From: Alphaproteobacteria bacterium
GTDB taxonomy: Bacteria > Pseudomonadota > Alphaproteobacteria > Kiloniellales > DSM-21159
NCBI GenBank assembly: GCA_030433005.1
Contig: JAUILQ010000013.1
Span: forward strand, 41,379-105,378
Direction of reading: 5' to 3'
DNA length: 64,000 bases
The notes under the pieces are model-generated. The model saw only the letters and a list, made by a program, of their open reading frames with translations. It did not search any database and was not told the origin of the DNA. Of this stretch, positions 16,622-27,377 are shown one piece after another. Position numbers and translations under genes: made by a program. How positions within the stretch are numbered: the stretch's first letter is position 1; each line of letters starts with the position of its first letter.

Positions 16622-17461
16622 ATGCTCGGAACCCTGCTGATGCCCCTGGCGGCCCTCGCCGCGCTCCTCGCCGCCTTGCTGTGGAGCCTGCGCGTGCAGG
16701 CGGACCTGGCGGGCGCGCGCTTCTGGCTGCTGCTCGCCGCCGCGCTGGCCGGCTGCCTGGCGGTGATCGCCCTGCGAACCGCGCCGCACTGGGGCACCGG
16801 CGCCCAGTGGGACAGCAGCCTGTCGACCGCGCTCTGGTGGTCGGTGGCCAGCTGCCTCGGGCTCTTCGCGCTGCTGTCGGCGGCGCTCGGCCCGACCCTG
16901 GGACGGGCGCTGCGCCGGCTGGCGCCGCTGCTGTTCGGCTACCTGCTGCTGCTGGCGGCGGTCGGGCTGGCGAGCAGCGGCCTGCCCGGGCATGTGCGCC
17001 TGGCCGGGCAGAGCGGCCTGTGGCTGCCGCTGCACATCGGCATCTCGCTGGCGACCTACGCCCTGGCGACCCTGGCCGCCGTCGCCGGGCTGGCGGTCTT
17101 CCTGCGCGAGCGCGCGCTCAAGCGCAAGCAGGCCGGCGGGCTGGCCGAGCGCCTGCCCTCGATCGCCGACGGCGACCGCCTGCAGTTCCGTCTGCTCGGC
17201 GCCGCCGAGGCGGTGCTCGGCATCGGTCTCGCGACCGGCCTCGCGCTCGACTGGGTGGTCTACGGCCGGCTCGTCCAGCTCGACCACAAGACGCTGCTGT
17301 CGGTGCTGGCCTTCCTGCTGATCGGGCTGCTGCTGCTGCTCCACGCCCGTGGCGGCCTGCGCGGCCGGCGGGCCGCCCGTCTGGTGCTGCTGGCCTATCT
17401 GCTGCTGTCGCTGTCCTACATCGGCGTCAAGTTCGTCACCGACGTGCTGCAGGCCGGCTGA
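16622..17461 (+). CDS. CcsA/YpjD-like inner-membrane protein
   Basis: A 279-residue integral membrane protein with about eight hydrophobic segments. The middle and C-terminal parts (WLPLHIGISLATYALATLAA, then the long cytoplasmic Arg/Lys linker with LPSIADGDRLQFR, and DHKTLLSVLAFL) resemble the cytochrome c assembly CcsA/YpjD family. Conserved His residues occur near the segment starts. YpjD-type proteins usually accompany ffh or signal-recognition genes, or act in heme or magnesium-related processes that are poorly defined. Here it lies between ispDF and ntrB, where many alphaproteobacteria instead carry the tRNA-dihydrouridine synthase nifR3. Function is uncertain. Confidence 0.7.
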   Translation: MLGTLLMPLAALAALLAALLWSLRVQADLAGARFWLLLAAALAGCLAVIALRTAPHWGTGAQWDSSLSTALWWSVASCLGLFALLSAALGPTLGRALRRLAPLLFGYLLLLAAVGLASSGLPGHVRLAGQSGLWLPLHIGISLATYALATLAAVAGLAVFLRERALKRKQAGGLAERLPSIADGDRLQFRLLGAAEAVLGIGLATGLALDWVVYGRLVQLDHKTLLSVLAFLLIGLLLLLHARGGLRGRRAARLVLLAYLLLSLSYIGVKFVTDVLQAG

Positions 17462-17564
17462 GCCGGGCGATTGCTGCCGACTCGGCGCTGCCGCGGACTT
17501 TCTGCCTACGAAATCGGCTTCACAGCCGGGAGCGCCGCCTGTAAGAGTCTCGTCTGTTCGCTTG

Positions 17565-17580
17565 TTGGGCAGATGCCCAA
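17565..17580. promoter_or_regulatory. Perfect inverted repeat just upstream of ntrB
   Basis: TTGGGCA-GA-TGCCCAA, a 7-bp perfect palindrome ending 9 bp before the ntrB ATG. It could be a protein operator or a small hairpin covering the ribosome site. There is no T-run, so it is not a terminator. No family assignment is possible. Confidence 0.35.
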
Positions 17581-17589
17581 GGATTAGGC

Positions 17590-18696
17590 ATGGCACGTGT
17601 CTCCACTCAGCTGCTGCGGCGCGTGATGGGCTCCACCCTCGAGCCCACCGCGATCCTGAACGCGCTCGCCGAACCGATCTTCTGCGTCGATGAGCAGGAC
17701 TGCTTCGTCTACATGAACCTCTCGGCCGAGCAGTTCTTCGGCTCCTCGGTGCGCAGCCTGGGCGGCCGACCGCTCAGCGAGGTGCTGCCGGCGGACAGCC
17801 CGGTGTTCGGCCTGATCGGCCAGGCCCGGCAGGAGATGCAGAGCCTCTCCGAGTACGAGGTGACGCTGGAGAGTCCGCGCATCGGGGCGCGCACCGTCTC
17901 GATCGACGTCGCGGCGGTCACGGAATCGCCGGGCATCGTCGCGGTGACCTTCAAGGAGCGCACGATCGCGCGGAAGATCGAGCACCAGTTCACCCACCGC
18001 AACGCCGCGCGCTCGGTCACCGCGATGGCGGCGATGCTGGCCCACGAGGTCAAGAACCCGCTGTCCGGCATCCGCGGCGCCGCCCAGCTGCTGGAGACCT
18101 CGGTCGGCAGCGACGACCGCGAGCTGACCCGCCTGATCACTGCCGAGGCGGACCGCATCGTGGCCCTGGTCGACCGCATGGAGATGTTCGCGGACCGGCG
18201 CCCGATCGAGCGCCGGCCGGTCAACATCCACGAGGTGCTCGGCCACGTCCGGCGCCTGGCCGAGAACGGCGTCGCGCGCAAGCTGCGCTTCGTCGAGGTC
18301 TACGATCCCTCGCTGCCGCCGGTGCTCGGCAACCGCGACCTGCTGATCCAGGTCTTCTTCAATCTGGTGAAGAACGCCGCCGAAGCCGTTCAGAAGCAAG
18401 GCGACGGCGAGATCACGCTCTCGACGCGCTACCAGCAGGGCGTGCGTCTCGCGATCCCCGGGGTCGGCAGCCGCGTCGACCTGCCGCTGGTCGTCTCGGT
18501 GCAGGACAACGGGCCCGGCATCCCGGAGGACCTGCGCCGCCACCTCTTCGATCCCTTCGTCACCGGCAAGCCGAACGGAAAAGGCCTGGGTCTTGCATTG
18601 GTCGCCAAGATCGTCGGCGATCACGGCGGGGTCATCGAGTTCGACAGCGAACCGAGCCGGACGGTGTTCCGGACCCTGCTGCCGAAAGCCGACTGA
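17590..18696 (+). CDS. ntrB: Nitrogen regulation histidine kinase NtrB
   Basis: The sensor kinase and phosphatase for NtrC, controlled by the PII protein, in the cytoplasm. The 368 residues begin with a PAS domain ([18 protein letters not shown], about residues 17-34). The phospho-acceptor His152 is in [20 protein letters not shown]. The kinase core N box ([10 protein letters not shown]), G1 box (VQDNGPGI) and G2 box ([12 protein letters not shown]) follow. There is no membrane segment, as expected for NtrB. ATG 17590 gives the standard start. It forms an operon with ntrC, 38 bp downstream. Confidence 0.95.
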   Translation: MARVSTQLLRRVMGSTLEPTAILNALAEPIFCVDEQDCFVYMNLSAEQFFGSSVRSLGGRPLSEVLPADSPVFGLIGQARQEMQSLSEYEVTLESPRIGARTVSIDVAAVTESPGIVAVTFKERTIARKIEHQFTHRNAARSVTAMAAMLAHEVKNPLSGIRGAAQLLETSVGSDDRELTRLITAEADRIVALVDRMEMFADRRPIERRPVNIHEVLGHVRRLAENGVARKLRFVEVYDPSLPPVLGNRDLLIQVFFNLVKNAAEAVQKQGDGEITLSTRYQQGVRLAIPGVGSRVDLPLVVSVQDNGPGIPEDLRRHLFDPFVTGKPNGKGLGLALVAKIVGDHGGVIEFDSEPSRTVFRTLLPKAD

Positions 18697-18734
18697 GCGA
18701 ATCCACCGGCTGGGGCGAGGAGGAGCGCCGGGCC

Positions 18735-20273
<1,539 letters not shown>

Positions 20274-20394
20274 GCCTGTGGCCGTTGTGCAACAGCCCCG
20301 GGCGGCGGGGCGGCAGGCGGCCCGTGCCGTCGGGGCAGGCGGCCGTCTCGCGACCCGCGGGCGGCGCCGCCGGGACCGGATCAACGGAGCCTGA

Positions 20395-22761
20395 ATGACC
20401 GACCAGCGGTCGGAGCCGGCGCGTTCCAGGGACTCTGCCCTGCTGGCGCAGTTCGTCGCCTTCGCGCGGCGAACCCGCCTGGAGCGCTGGCTCTCGCTCT
20501 TCCTGCTGGCGCTGGCGCTGATCGCCTGCGTCGCGACCTTCCTGGCGATGACCGGCCGGCTGCCGGTGACGCTGGACGCCGTCGACATCCAGCTGCTGCT
20601 GACCGCCGACCTGGTGCTGGTGCTGCTGCTGGCCGCGATGATCGCGCGGCGCCTGGTGGTCATCTGGCTGCAGCGCCGCCGCGCGGCTGCCGGCGCGCGG
20701 CTGCACGCGCGGCTGATGACCCTGTTCGCGCTGGTCGCGGTGACGCCGACGCTGATCGTGGCGATCTTCTCGGCGCTGCTGTTCGTCGGCATGCAGGACT
20801 GGTTCAGCGAGCGCGTGCGCACGGCGGTGCGCGAATCGCTGGCGGTCGCCCAGTCCTATCTGGAGGAGCATCGCCGGACGATCGTCGGCGACGCCCTGGC
20901 GATGGCCCAGGACCTCAACCGCGCCGGCCCCTCGATGCTGATCAACCCGCAGCGCTTCGAGCAGTTCGTCAGCCGCCAGGCGGCCTGGCGCTCGCTGACC
21001 GAGGCCCTGGTCTTCGACTCCTCGGGCCAGGTGCTGGCGCGCGCCGGCTTCTCGCTGCTGCTCGAGTTCGAGCCGGACATCCCGCCCTGGGCGATCGAGC
21101 AGGCCAACAAGGGCGAGGTGGCGATCCTCGAGGCCGAGTCGGAAGACCGCGTGCGCGCGATCATCAAGCTCGAGGCCTTTCCCGACACCTATCTCTTCGT
21201 CGGCCGTCTGGTCGACCCGCGGGTGCTGGCGCACACCCAGCGCTCCTCGGACGCGGTCCGGCTCTACGAGCAGATCGAGAGCCAGCGCGAGTCGATCCTG
21301 GTCACCTTCGCGGCGATCTTCGCCGTCGTCTCGCTGCTGCTGCTGCTGGTCGCCGCCTGGGTCGGCCTGGCCTTCGCCAACCGCCTGAGCCGGCCGATCG
21401 CGCGCATGATCGAGGCGGCCGAGCGGGTCGGCGCCGGCGACCTCAAGGCGCGCGTACCGGACGACGACGAGGGCATCGAGATCGACGCCCTGGCGCGCGC
21501 CTTCAACCGCATGACCGGCGACCTGGAGCGCCAGCGCGGCGAGCTGATCGAGGCCAACCAGCAGATCGAGGCCCGGCGCCGCTTCGGCGAGGCGGTGCTG
21601 TCGGGCGTCACCGCCGGCGTGCTCGGCCTCGACCGCGAGGGCCGGGTGACGATCGCCAACCGGCGCGCCCACGAGCTGCTGACCCTGCAGCCCGGCCAGC
21701 TGCTCGGCCGGCGCGTCTCCAAGCTGTCGCGCGACATGCGCGAGCTGCTGGAGCAGGCACGGCGGCGGCCGCGGCGCATCCACGAGCGACAGGCGACGCT
21801 GACCGACGCCGACGGCTCGACCCGCACGCTGCTGGTGCGCATCGTCGCCGAGCAGTCGGGCGAGAAGACCATCGGCTTCGTCGTCACCTTCGACGAGATC
21901 ACCGAGCTGCTGGCCGCCCAGCGCAAGGCGGCCTGGGCCGACGCCGCGCGGCGCATCGCCCACGAGATCAAGAACCCGCTGACGCCGATCCAGCTCTCGG
22001 CCGAGCGCCTGAAGCGGCGCTACCTGAAGCAGATCACCGAGGATCCCGAGACCTTCGCCGCCTGCACCGAGACGATCGTGCGCCAGGTCGGCGACATCGG
22101 CCGCATGGTCGACGAGTTCTCCAACTTCGCGCGCATGCCGACGCCGCAGAAGGCGGCCTGCGACCTGATGCGGCTGGTCACCGACAGCCTGGCCCTGCAG
22201 CGCAGCGCCCACGGCGCGATCCGCTTCGAGTCGGAGCTGCCGGACTCGCCGGTCCCGGTGCTGGCCGATGCCGCGCAGATCCGCCAGGCCGTGACCAACC
22301 TGCTGCAGAACGCCGTCGACTCGATCGAGGGCCGCCGGGCCGACGAGGCGGAGGCCGGACGGGAGGGCGAGTCGGGCCTGGTCCGCGTGAGCATCGCGAC
22401 GCGCGGCGCCGAGGCCGTCATCGAGCTCGCCGACAACGGCCGCGGGCTGCCCAAGAAGGACCGGGACCGCCTGACCGAGCCCTATGTCACGACCCGGGAG
22501 AAGGGCACCGGTCTGGGGCTCGCCATCGTCAAGAAGATCCTCGAGGACCACGGCGGGCGCCTGGCCCTGGCCGACGGCAGCGGCGGCGGCGCGCTGATCC
22601 GCCTGACCCTGCCGCTCGGCGAGAGCCAGGGGCGCGAGGACCAGGGGCGCGAGGACCAGGGGCGCGAGGACCAGGGGCGCGAGGGGCCGGCTGGGCCGGG
22701 CGACGAGGACGAAGGGCCGGAGGGACGGCCGGAAGGACGGATTGCCGCGCATGGCTCATGA
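20395..22761 (+). CDS. ntrY: Nitrogen regulation membrane histidine kinase NtrY
   Basis: The membrane sensor kinase paired with NtrX, linked to nitrogen, redox and respiration control in alphaproteobacteria. The 788 residues have N-terminal membrane segments (about 33-56, 65-85 and 105-128), a periplasmic loop, another segment at about 300-322, and a HAMP domain (RLSRPIARMIEAAERVGAGD). A PAS domain follows. The phospho-acceptor His523 is in RIAHEIKNPLTPIQLSAERL, and the ATPase boxes are NLLQNAVDSI, DNGRGLP and KGTGLGLAIVKKI. The C-terminus carries a Gly-Arg-Glu-Asp-Gln repeat encoded by a 15-bp tandem repeat. The last 11 bp overlap ntrX. Confidence 0.95.
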   Translation: MTDQRSEPARSRDSALLAQFVAFARRTRLERWLSLFLLALALIACVATFLAMTGRLPVTLDAVDIQLLLTADLVLVLLLAAMIARRLVVIWLQRRRAAAGARLHARLMTLFALVAVTPTLIVAIFSALLFVGMQDWFSERVRTAVRESLAVAQSYLEEHRRTIVGDALAMAQDLNRAGPSMLINPQRFEQFVSRQAAWRSLTEALVFDSSGQVLARAGFSLLLEFEPDIPPWAIEQANKGEVAILEAESEDRVRAIIKLEAFPDTYLFVGRLVDPRVLAHTQRSSDAVRLYEQIESQRESILVTFAAIFAVVSLLLLLVAAWVGLAFANRLSRPIARMIEAAERVGAGDLKARVPDDDEGIEIDALARAFNRMTGDLERQRGELIEANQQIEARRRFGEAVLSGVTAGVLGLDREGRVTIANRRAHELLTLQPGQLLGRRVSKLSRDMRELLEQARRRPRRIHERQATLTDADGSTRTLLVRIVAEQSGEKTIGFVVTFDEITELLAAQRKAAWADAARRIAHEIKNPLTPIQLSAERLKRRYLKQITEDPETFAACTETIVRQVGDIGRMVDEFSNFARMPTPQKAACDLMRLVTDSLALQRSAHGAIRFESELPDSPVPVLADAAQIRQAVTNLLQNAVDSIEGRRADEAEAGREGESGLVRVSIATRGAEAVIELADNGRGLPKKDRDRLTEPYVTTREKGTGLGLAIVKKILEDHGGRLALADGSGGGALIRLTLPLGESQGREDQGREDQGREDQGREGPAGPGDEDEGPEGRPEGRIAAHGS
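22626..22685 (+). repeat. 15-bp tandem repeat at the 3' end of ntrY
   Basis: Four head-to-tail copies of CCAGGGGCGCGAGGA; the last copy differs in its final base. Because 15 is a multiple of 3 the frame is kept, and the copies encode the repeated pentapeptide QGRED in the NtrY tail beyond the ATPase domain. Copy number could vary between strains without breaking the gene. Confidence 0.95.
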
Positions 22762-24130
22762 CATCCTGATCGTCGACGACGAGCACGACATCCGGCTGCT
22801 GATCGAGGGCGTGCTGCAGGACGAGGGCTACCTGACCCGCACGGTCGCCAACAGCGACCAGGCCCTGGAGGCGGTGCGCAGCCGGCGCCCGCACCTGGTG
22901 ATCCTCGACATCTGGCTGCAGGGCTCGACGCTCGACGGGCTCGAGCTGCTGCAGGCGCTGCAGCGCGAGCGGCCGGGCATGCCGGTTGTCATGATCTCCG
23001 GCCACGGCACCATCGAGACCGCGGTTTCGGCGATCCGCTACGGCGCCTACGATTTCATCGAGAAGCCCTTCAAGTCGGACCGCCTGCTGCTCATCGTCTC
23101 GCGCGCCATCGAGGCCGCGCGTCTGCGCCAGGAGAACGAGGAGCTGCGCCAGCGCGGCGCCCCGGAGACCGAGCTGGTCGGCCAGTGCGCGACCATCCAG
23201 CAGCTGCGACAGCAGGTCCAGAAGGTCGCGCCGACCGGCAGCCGCGTGCTGATCACCGGCGCCGCGGGCAGCGGCAAGGAGGTCGTGGCACGCCTGCTGC
23301 ACCGTCACTCGCGGCGCGCCGACGGGCCCTTCGTGGTGATCAACTGCGCGACCCTGCACCCCGAGCGCATCGAGGCCGAGCTGTTCGGCACCGAGCCGGG
23401 CGACGGCGAGGGCGGCACGATCGGCACCTTCGAGCGCGCCCACGGCGGCACGCTGCTGCTCGACGAGGTCGCCGACATGCCGCTGGAGACCCAGGGCAAG
23501 ATCGTCCGGGTGCTCCAGGAGCAGACCTTCGAGCGTCTGGGCAGCCGGCGCCGGGTCGAGGTCGACGTCCGGGTCATCGCCTCGACCAACCGCGACCTGC
23601 AGGCGCGCATCGGCGAGGGGCTGTTCCGCGAGGACCTCTTCTACCGGCTCAACGTCGTCCCCTTGCGCGTGCCGACGCTGCGCGAGCGCCGCGAGGACAT
23701 CCCCGAGATGGTCGAGTACCTGGCCGCGCGCTCGGCCGAGAGCACCGGCATGCCGCTGCGCCGGCTCGGCAACGACGCCCTTGCGGCGCTTCAGGCCTAC
23801 GACTGGCCGGGCAACGTGCGCCAGCTGCGCAACCTCGTCGACTACCTGATGATCATGGCGCCGGGCGGCCCGCAGGAGGCGATCGGCGCCGACGTGCTGC
23901 CGGCCGAGATCTCGGCGCGCGCGCCGGCGCTGCTGCCCGGCGCCGGCAACGGCGAGATCATGACGCTGCCGCTGCGCCAGGCGCGCGAGCACTTCGAGCG
24001 CCAGTACCTGGAGGCGCAGGTGCTGCGCTTCGGCGGCAACATTTCGCGCACCGCCTCCTTCGTCGGCATGGAGCGCTCGGCGCTGCATCGCAAGCTGCGG
24101 GCGCTCGGCATCAACACCTCGGAGCGGTGA
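22751..24130 (+). CDS. ntrX: Nitrogen/redox response regulator NtrX
   Basis: The partner regulator of NtrY. The 459 residues comprise a receiver domain with acidic VDDEHD and phospho-Asp53 (VILDIWLQG) and an AAA+ domain with Walker [12 protein letters not shown] Fis-type HTH is at the C-terminus ([18 protein letters not shown]). The GAFTGA loop that contacts sigma-54 is absent: the stretch after the ELFG motif reads [14 protein letters not shown]. This is usual for NtrX and suggests that it does not act as a standard sigma-54 activator. ATG 22751 is preferred to TTG 22742 because it gives the standard [11 protein letters not shown] start. Confidence 0.95.
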   Translation: MAHDILIVDDEHDIRLLIEGVLQDEGYLTRTVANSDQALEAVRSRRPHLVILDIWLQGSTLDGLELLQALQRERPGMPVVMISGHGTIETAVSAIRYGAYDFIEKPFKSDRLLLIVSRAIEAARLRQENEELRQRGAPETELVGQCATIQQLRQQVQKVAPTGSRVLITGAAGSGKEVVARLLHRHSRRADGPFVVINCATLHPERIEAELFGTEPGDGEGGTIGTFERAHGGTLLLDEVADMPLETQGKIVRVLQEQTFERLGSRRRVEVDVRVIASTNRDLQARIGEGLFREDLFYRLNVVPLRVPTLRERREDIPEMVEYLAARSAESTGMPLRRLGNDALAALQAYDWPGNVRQLRNLVDYLMIMAPGGPQEAIGADVLPAEISARAPALLPGAGNGEIMTLPLRQAREHFERQYLEAQVLRFGGNISRTASFVGMERSALHRKLRALGINTSER

Positions 24131-24222
24131 GGCTGATGCGCGTGTGGCGCCCCTGGACGGCGCCGGCCAAAGGGACTAGGCAGCAGCCATGAGAGTCATC
24201 GCCCCATGAGGGGGAACGTCCC

Positions 24223-25599
24223 ATGAAGGTGATCGTTTGCGGCGCCGGCCAGGTCGGCTTCAACATCGCCCGCTACCTGGCGAGCGAGAACGCCGACGTG
24301 ACCGTCATCGACCAGTCGCCGGAGCTGGTCCAGAAGATCAGCGAGTCGCTCGACGTCACCGGGCTGGTCGGCTTCGCCTCGCACCCCGACGTGCTGGAGC
24401 AGGCCGGCGCGCGCGACGCCGACATGCTGATCGCGGTGACCTACGCCGACGAGGTCAACATGGTGGCCTGCCAGGTCGCGCACTCGATCTTCGAGGTGCC
24501 GACCAAGATCGCCCGCGTGCGCCACCAGTCCTATCTCAACCCGCTGTGGTCGGACCTGTTCAGCCACGACCACATGCCGATCGACGTGATCATCTCGCCG
24601 GAGCTGGAGGTCGCCAACGCGATCGGCCGGCGGCTGCAGATCCCCGGCGCCTTCGACGCCATCCAGCTGGCCGACGGCCGGGTCAACCTGATCGGCGTGC
24701 ACGTCCGCGAGGATACGCCGATCATCCAGACGCCGCTCCGGCAGCTGACCGACCTGTTCCCCGACCTGCACATCGTCGTGGTCGCGATCTCGCGCGGCGG
24801 CCGGACCATCGTGGCGCACGGCGACGCCGAGCTGATGCCCGGCGACGACGCCTACTTCGTCTGCGAGAACAGCCACCTCAGCCGGGCGCTGATGACCTTC
24901 GGCTACGAGGAGCGGGCGGCGCGCCGCGTGCTGCTGATCGGCGGCGGCAACATCGGCCTCAACCTGGCGCGCACGGTCGAGCGCAAGCATCCCCAGGTGC
25001 AGCTCAAGATCATCGAGATCTCGAAGGCGCGCGCCGAGTTCGTTGCCCAGACCCTGGAGCGCACGGTGGTCATCCACGGCGACGCCCTGGACCTCGACAT
25101 CCTGACCGAAGCCAACATCGCGGCTACCGAGACGGTGATCGCGGTGTCCAACGACGACGAGGTCAACATCCTGGCCTCGCTGCTCGCCAAGCGCTACGGC
25201 GCCAAGCGCGCGGTCACGCTGATCAACTCGACCTCCTACTCGCAGCTGGTCGGCAGCCTGGGCATCGACACGGTGGTCAGCCCGCGCGCGATCACCGTCT
25301 CGACGATCCTCCAGCACGTCCGGCGCGGCCGCATCCGCTCGGTCTACTCGCTGGCCGAGGGCATCGGCGAGATCATCGAGGCCGAGGCCATGGAGACCTC
25401 GGGCCTGGTCGGCAAGCCGCTGCGCGACGCCTCGCTGCCGGCCGGCTCGGTGGTCGGCGCGGTGCTGCGCGACGACCAGGTGATCATCCCGCGCGGCGAC
25501 ACCGTGATCCGCGCCGGCGACCTCGTCGTCATGTTCGCCGCCACCGCGGCCGTGAAGAAGGTCGAGAAGCTGTTCGCCGTGAAGCTGGAATTCTTCTGA
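24223..25599 (+). CDS. trkA: Trk potassium uptake system regulatory protein TrkA
   Basis: The cytoplasmic NAD(H)-binding regulator of Trk/Ktr potassium channels. The 458 residues hold two RCK modules. The first begins MKVIVCGAGQVGFNIARYL, with a GxGxxG nucleotide site. The second begins at about residue 230 with RVLLIGGGNIGLNLARTV. Each is followed by an RCK_C ligand domain; the last contains RGDTVIRAGDLVVMF. ATG 24223 follows a GAGGGGGAA ribosome site. It follows ntrX by 92 bp, the common alphaproteobacterial order. The membrane channel TrkH/TrkG is not in this window. Confidence 0.95.
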   Translation: MKVIVCGAGQVGFNIARYLASENADVTVIDQSPELVQKISESLDVTGLVGFASHPDVLEQAGARDADMLIAVTYADEVNMVACQVAHSIFEVPTKIARVRHQSYLNPLWSDLFSHDHMPIDVIISPELEVANAIGRRLQIPGAFDAIQLADGRVNLIGVHVREDTPIIQTPLRQLTDLFPDLHIVVVAISRGGRTIVAHGDAELMPGDDAYFVCENSHLSRALMTFGYEERAARRVLLIGGGNIGLNLARTVERKHPQVQLKIIEISKARAEFVAQTLERTVVIHGDALDLDILTEANIAATETVIAVSNDDEVNILASLLAKRYGAKRAVTLINSTSYSQLVGSLGIDTVVSPRAITVSTILQHVRRGRIRSVYSLAEGIGEIIEAEAMETSGLVGKPLRDASLPAGSVVGAVLRDDQVIIPRGDTVIRAGDLVVMFAATAAVKKVEKLFAVKLEFF

Positions 25600-25654
25600 G
25601 CCTCGGCTAGGTTGGCCACCCAGAGCCGCACATTCTCCCGAACACGAGGTCGCC

Positions 25655-26536
25655 ATGCCCCGCACCGCCTACGTCAACGGCCGCTACGTCCCGCACCGCC
25701 AGGCGGCCGTGCACATCGAAGACCGCGGCTACCAGTTCGCCGACGGCGTCTACGAGGTGGTCCCGGTGTTCGGCGGCACGCTGGTCGACGAGGAACTGCA
25801 CCTCGACCGCCTGGAGCGCTCGCTGCGCGAGCTGCGCATCGCCATGCCGATGTCGCGCCAGGCGCTGAAGATGATCTCGGCCGAGGTCATGCGCCGCAAC
25901 GGCCTGACCAACGGCCTCGTCTACATGCAGGTGACCCGGGGCGTCGCGCCGCGCGACCACAAGTTCCCCAAGACCCCGGTCAAGCCGGCCGTCGTGATGA
26001 CCGTGCGCCAGACCAAGCCGGTCTCCCAGGAGATCCTGGACAACGGCATCAAGGTGGTCAGCCGTCCCGACATCCGCTGGCAGCGCCGCGACATCAAGTC
26101 GACCTCGCTGCTGCCCAACTGCCTGGCCAAGCAGGAGGCCCACGAGGCCGGCGCCTACGAGGCCTGGCTGGTCGAGCCCGACGGCACGGTCACCGAGGGC
26201 ACCTCGACCAACGCCTGGATCGTCACCAAGGACAACAAGCTGGTGACGCGCAGCGCGACCAACTCCATCCTCAACGGCATCACGCGCATCTCGCTGCTCA
26301 AGGTCGCCGCCGCCGAGGGCATCGAGTTCGAGGAGCGCCCCTTCACGCTGGAGGAGGCCCTGGAGGCCCGCGAGGCCTTCACCACCGCCTCGAGCATCTA
26401 CCTGCTGCCGGTCACCGAGATCGACGGCAAGCCGATCGGCAACGGCCATCCCGGCATCCTCAGCCAGAAGCTGCGCCAAGCCTACATCGAGCGGGTCGCC
26501 AAGCCCGGCGCCTTCCAGGCCGAAGCGGCGGCGTGA
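25655..26536 (+). CDS. D-amino-acid transaminase, PLP fold type IV
   Basis: Transfers amino groups between D-amino acids and 2-oxoacids. The 293 residues start with the family signature AYVNGRYVPHRQAAVHIEDR. The PLP lysine lies in WQRRDIKSTSLLPNCLAK (about residue 149), and the cofactor phosphate motif is EGTSTNAWIV. The spacing fits D-alanine aminotransferase rather than branched-chain aminotransferase or aminodeoxychorismate lyase, but the fold is shared and substrate cannot be fixed by eye. A gene of this kind is often found between trkA and hfq in Rhodospirillales-type genomes. It overlaps the HAD gene by 4 bp (GTGA). Confidence 0.88.
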   Translation: MPRTAYVNGRYVPHRQAAVHIEDRGYQFADGVYEVVPVFGGTLVDEELHLDRLERSLRELRIAMPMSRQALKMISAEVMRRNGLTNGLVYMQVTRGVAPRDHKFPKTPVKPAVVMTVRQTKPVSQEILDNGIKVVSRPDIRWQRRDIKSTSLLPNCLAKQEAHEAGAYEAWLVEPDGTVTEGTSTNAWIVTKDNKLVTRSATNSILNGITRISLLKVAAAEGIEFEERPFTLEEALEAREAFTTASSIYLLPVTEIDGKPIGNGHPGILSQKLRQAYIERVAKPGAFQAEAAA

Positions 26537-27228
26537 GCTCGAGCGCGAGCCCTTTCCGGGAGGCGGCCTCCGGGCCGGCGGCGCTGCCGGCGCCGAAGGC
26601 GCTGCTGTTCGACTGGGACAACACCCTGGTCGACACCTGGAGCGTCATCCACCATGCCCTGGCGGTGACCTTCGAGGCCTTCGGGCACCGGCCCTGGACC
26701 CTGGAGGAGACCCGCCAGCGCGTGCGCGCCTCGGCGCGCGACGCCTTTCCTGAGCTGTTCGGCGACGACGCCGAGGCGGCGACCGAGCTGTTCTACGAGA
26801 CCTTCGCGCGCGACCACCTCAAGGGCCTGGCGCCGCGCCACGGCGCGCCAGAGGCGCTGGCGGCACTGGCCGCGCGCGGCGACCTCTGGCTCGGCGTGGT
26901 CAGCAACAAGACCGGCCGCTACCTGCGCCAGGAGGCCGAGCACTTGGGTTGGAGCTCGCACTTCCGCCAGGTCGTCGGCGCCCTCGACGCGCCGCGCGAC
27001 AAGCCGTCGCCCGACCCGGTGGTCATGGCGCTGGACGGCAGCGGCCTGCGGCCGGGGCCCGATGTCTGGTTCGTCGGCGACACCGACATCGACATGCTGT
27101 GCGCGCGCAACGCCGGCTGCACCGGCCTGCTGATCCGCGACGAGGCGCCGGGCAGGGGCGAGTTCCGCGAGGCGCCGCCGCACCGCCACGTGGCGAGCTT
27201 CGAGGAGCTGCTGCGCCTGTTGCCGTAA
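26533..27228 (+). CDS. HAD-family hydrolase (phosphoglycolate phosphatase-like)
   Basis: A 231-residue HAD phosphatase. The nucleophile motif is LLFDWDNTLVDTW (DxD, about residues 28-40). Motif II is GVVSNKTG, motif III is the Lys in DKPSPDPV, and motif IV is FVGDTDIDM. A helical cap lies between motifs I and II. The start is GTG 26533, overlapping the transaminase stop. Phosphoglycolate or a similar small phosphate is the likely substrate by fold; nothing in the sequence settles it. It is the last gene of the high-GC conserved block before the iron-uptake insert. Confidence 0.88.
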   Translation: MSSSASPFREAASGPAALPAPKALLFDWDNTLVDTWSVIHHALAVTFEAFGHRPWTLEETRQRVRASARDAFPELFGDDAEAATELFYETFARDHLKGLAPRHGAPEALAALAARGDLWLGVVSNKTGRYLRQEAEHLGWSSHFRQVVGALDAPRDKPSPDPVVMALDGSGLRPGPDVWFVGDTDIDMLCARNAGCTGLLIRDEAPGRGEFREAPPHRHVASFEELLRLLP

Positions 27229-27311
27229 GCCGCGCGTGACGAGGATGCGCTCGTGCCGGTTGCGTCCGGTTCCCTGAGAGCCGTTGCGGCACGTCGACGT
27301 CGTTGCTAGAG

Positions 27312-27330
27312 ATTGCGAAGCATTCTCATC
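27312..27330. promoter_or_regulatory. Candidate Fur box upstream of the FecI sigma gene
   Basis: ATTGCGAAGCATTCTCATC agrees at about 15 of 19 positions, counted by eye, with the AATGAGAATCATTCTCATT type of Fur site, including the ATTCTCAT half. It lies about 48 bp upstream of the preferred fecI start, a sensible place for iron repression. Alphaproteobacteria may use Irr or RirA instead of Fur for this role. Confidence 0.45.
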
Positions 27331-27377
27331 TTCCTGGGTCGTCGGCGCTGCGGCGGAGGCGAAGGGGAACCGGCGCG

